From Xanthobacter tagetidis (GTDB lineage Bacteria > Pseudomonadota > Alphaproteobacteria > Rhizobiales > Xanthobacteraceae), in the NCBI RefSeq assembly GCF_003667445.1, contig NZ_RCTF01000012.1, forward strand, positions 1 through 64,000: 64,000 nt of DNA. The letters are read 5' to 3'. Below the pieces are notes generated by a model that did not search any database, was not told the origin of the DNA, and saw only the letters and a list, made by a program, of their open reading frames with translations. This document shows, one piece after another, positions 63,051-64,000 of the stretch. The position numbers and the translations under genes were made by a program. Positions within the stretch are counted from its first letter, which is position 1. Each line of letters starts with the position of its first letter.

Positions 63051-63686
63051 ATGATCGACCGACCTGTACCCGACCCACTTGTACCCGACCGACTTGCGCC
63101 GCAGCCCGATCCCTTGGCGGACGCCGCGCCCGCACCTCTTGCCCTGGCCGTGCGCGCGCTCGCCTTCGCGACGCTGCGCCACACCGACCAGCGCCGCAAG
63201 GGCCGCCGCGCCGAGCCCTACGTGAACCACCTCGCGGAGGTGGCACTGCTGGTGAGCGAGGCCACCGGCGGCGCGGATGCCGAACTGGTCGCCGCCGCTC
63301 TGCTCCACGACGTGGTGGAGGACCAGGGCGTCGCCCTGGCCGAGATCGCCGCCACTTTCGGCGCCGATGTGGCCCATCTCGTGGCCGAGGTCACCGACGA
63401 CAAGGCGCTCGCGCCCGAGGAGCGCAAGCGGCTCCAGGTGGTCCACGCCCCGCATTTGTCGGCGCGCGGCAAGCTGCTGAAGCTCGCCGACAAGGTGGCG
63501 AACCTGCGCTCCCTCGCCGAGGACCCGCCTGTGGACTGGGAGGCGGCCCGCGCCGTCGCCTATGTGGCCTGGGCACGCGAGGTGGCGGCCGGGCTCACGG
63601 GCGTTTCGGCGGCGCTGGACGCGGCGTTCGATGCCGCCGCGACGGCCGCGCTTGAGGCGATCGCGGCGCAGCCGGCCCCGGTTTGA
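63051..63686 (+). CDS. HD-domain small alarmone hydrolase (Mesh1/SpoT-like)
   Basis: A 211-residue single-domain protein of the RelA/SpoT hydrolase (HD_4) type: LRHTDQRRKGRRAEPYVNHL with the first His, LLHDVVEDQGVALAEIAATF with the HD/ED motifs near residue 85, and LKLADKVANLRSLAED with the downstream Asp. It lacks a synthetase domain, so it should only degrade (p)ppGpp or a similar nucleotide. The first 18 residues are a repeated Pro/Asp/Leu stretch made by 15-bp tandem units. The start at 63051 follows GAGGTGACCG. It is divergent from yidD (87 bp apart). Confidence 0.85.
   Translation: MIDRPVPDPLVPDRLAPQPDPLADAAPAPLALAVRALAFATLRHTDQRRKGRRAEPYVNHLAEVALLVSEATGGADAELVAAALLHDVVEDQGVALAEIAATFGADVAHLVAEVTDDKALAPEERKRLQVVHAPHLSARGKLLKLADKVANLRSLAEDPPVDWEAARAVAYVAWAREVAAGLTGVSAALDAAFDAAATAALEAIAAQPAPV
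63061..63105 (+). repeat. Three degenerate 15-bp tandem units at the 5' end of the HD gene
   Basis: Units GACCTGTACCCGACC (63061-63075), CACTTGTACCCGACC (63076-63090) and a diverged GACTTGCGCCGCAGC (63091-63105). They encode the Pro/Asp/Leu-rich leader of the HD protein. Confidence 0.75.
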
Positions 63687-63689
63687 GGC

Positions 63690-64000
63690 TCACTCCGCGG
63701 CGGCGGCGGCCTTGGCGCGCGCGGCCTCGATCTGGCCGATGGCATCCACCACCGCATCGAACGTGAGCAGGGTCGAGGCATGGCGGGCGCGATACTCCCG
63801 CACCGGCTCCAGCACCGCGAAGTCCGCCCACTTGCCCTCGGGCGGCGGGCCGTTCTCCCGCAGCATGTGGGCCACGCTCTCGCGCAGCGCGCGCAGCTCG
63901 GCGGTGGTGGCGCCGATGATGTGCCGCGCCATGAGCGAGGAGGAGGCCTGCCCGAGCGCGCAGGCGCGCACCTCATGGGCGAAGTCGGCCACCTTATCGC
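63690..64000 (-). CDS. Iron-sulfur cluster scaffold (IscU/NifU-like), C-terminal part, cut by window edge
   Basis: Only the last ~103 codons are visible; the frame is open to the right edge, so the 5' end lies outside. The visible part has DFAHEVRACALGQASSSLMA, which is the region with the third cluster-binding Cys and the ASSSxMA helix of NifU-N/IscU-like proteins. This divergent form is common next to yidD, folE and hisI in rhizobia. The C-terminus ends with an Ala/Lys-rich helix. It is convergent with the HD gene, 3 bp apart. Confidence 0.85.
   Translation of the reverse strand, partial: DKVADFAHEVRACALGQASSSLMARHIIGATTAELRALRESVAHMLRENGPPPEGKWADFAVLEPVREYRARHASTLLTFDAVVDAIGQIEAARAKAAAAAE

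Overview
The window is ordinary, gene-dense, high-GC chromosome from an alphaproteobacterium, most likely of the Hyphomicrobiales (a Xanthobacteraceae-like member; this placement is inference). Supporting signs are the acpXL/fabZ/fabF2XL lipid A very-long-chain acyl genes, membrane-bound ferritin mbfA with an Irr-type promoter motif, RegB/RegA (ActS/ActR), MmcB, an IalB-type invasion-associated protein, and GTCATnCCCCGG-type intergenic palindromes. I saw no rRNA, tRNA, CRISPR array, insertion sequence, phage gene or plasmid function. Base and codon use look even throughout.

Layout. 1-3458: rimP-nusA-ylxR-infB operon on the minus strand, with infB cut by the window edge. 3928-9427: small stand-alone genes (an M15-type peptidase, a universal stress protein, a GlcG-like protein, a RutE-like nitroreductase), then an aminotransferase/AbrB-transporter pair and DoxX. 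9473-14600: a YgjP-type metallopeptidase, intracellular PHB depolymerase phaZ, and the redox two-component system regB-regA. 14623-18300: mmcB, a YihY protein, a PAP2 phosphatase and argG. 18463-20585: the nitrogen-sensing pair glnK-amtB behind a likely sigma-54/NtrC control region. 20586-27286: tesB, a UbiH-type hydroxylase, a TPC-motif metal ATPase divergent from mbfA, and a zinc alcohol dehydrogenase. 27495-31731: PHA synthase divergent from an acyl-CoA dehydrogenase across a FixK/FNR-like box, followed by a CHAD protein. 31778-43795: a giant AsmA protein, an FAD-linked D-lactate dehydrogenase, a thioesterase, a 59-codon orphan gene with nested palindromes, prmA, a diguanylate cyclase, and UvrD/PcrA. 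43866-49663: a cupin, an ArsR-SRPBCC pair, an MFS permease, a tandemly duplicated IalB protein, a repeat-rich gap, and dihydroorotase. 49739-55995: ygfZ, tag, a nitroreductase, rpsU, a YpfJ-type peptidase and aidB. 56167-64000: the short acpXL operon, two patatin-like proteins, a YCII protein, yidD, an HD-type alarmone hydrolase, and the end of an IscU/NifU-like scaffold gene.

How the genes fit together. Three themes recur. The first is carbon storage and redox: phaC, phaZ, a CHAD protein, acyl-CoA enzymes, RegB/RegA and an anaerobic-type regulatory box. The second is nutrient control: glnK-amtB under nitrogen control, and mbfA (possibly with the divergent metal ATPase) under iron control. 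The third is the cell envelope: acpXL cluster, PAP2 phosphatase, AsmA, YidD and IalB. The observations most worth checking are a KAS-like protein that has lost its catalytic Cys and one His and ends a truncated acpXL operon; the paired iron/metal exporters around one Irr-type box; the palindrome-controlled small gene; and the 100-bp tail-to-tail coding overlap between the membrane patatin gene and yidD. I did not find a convincing wholly new multi-gene system.
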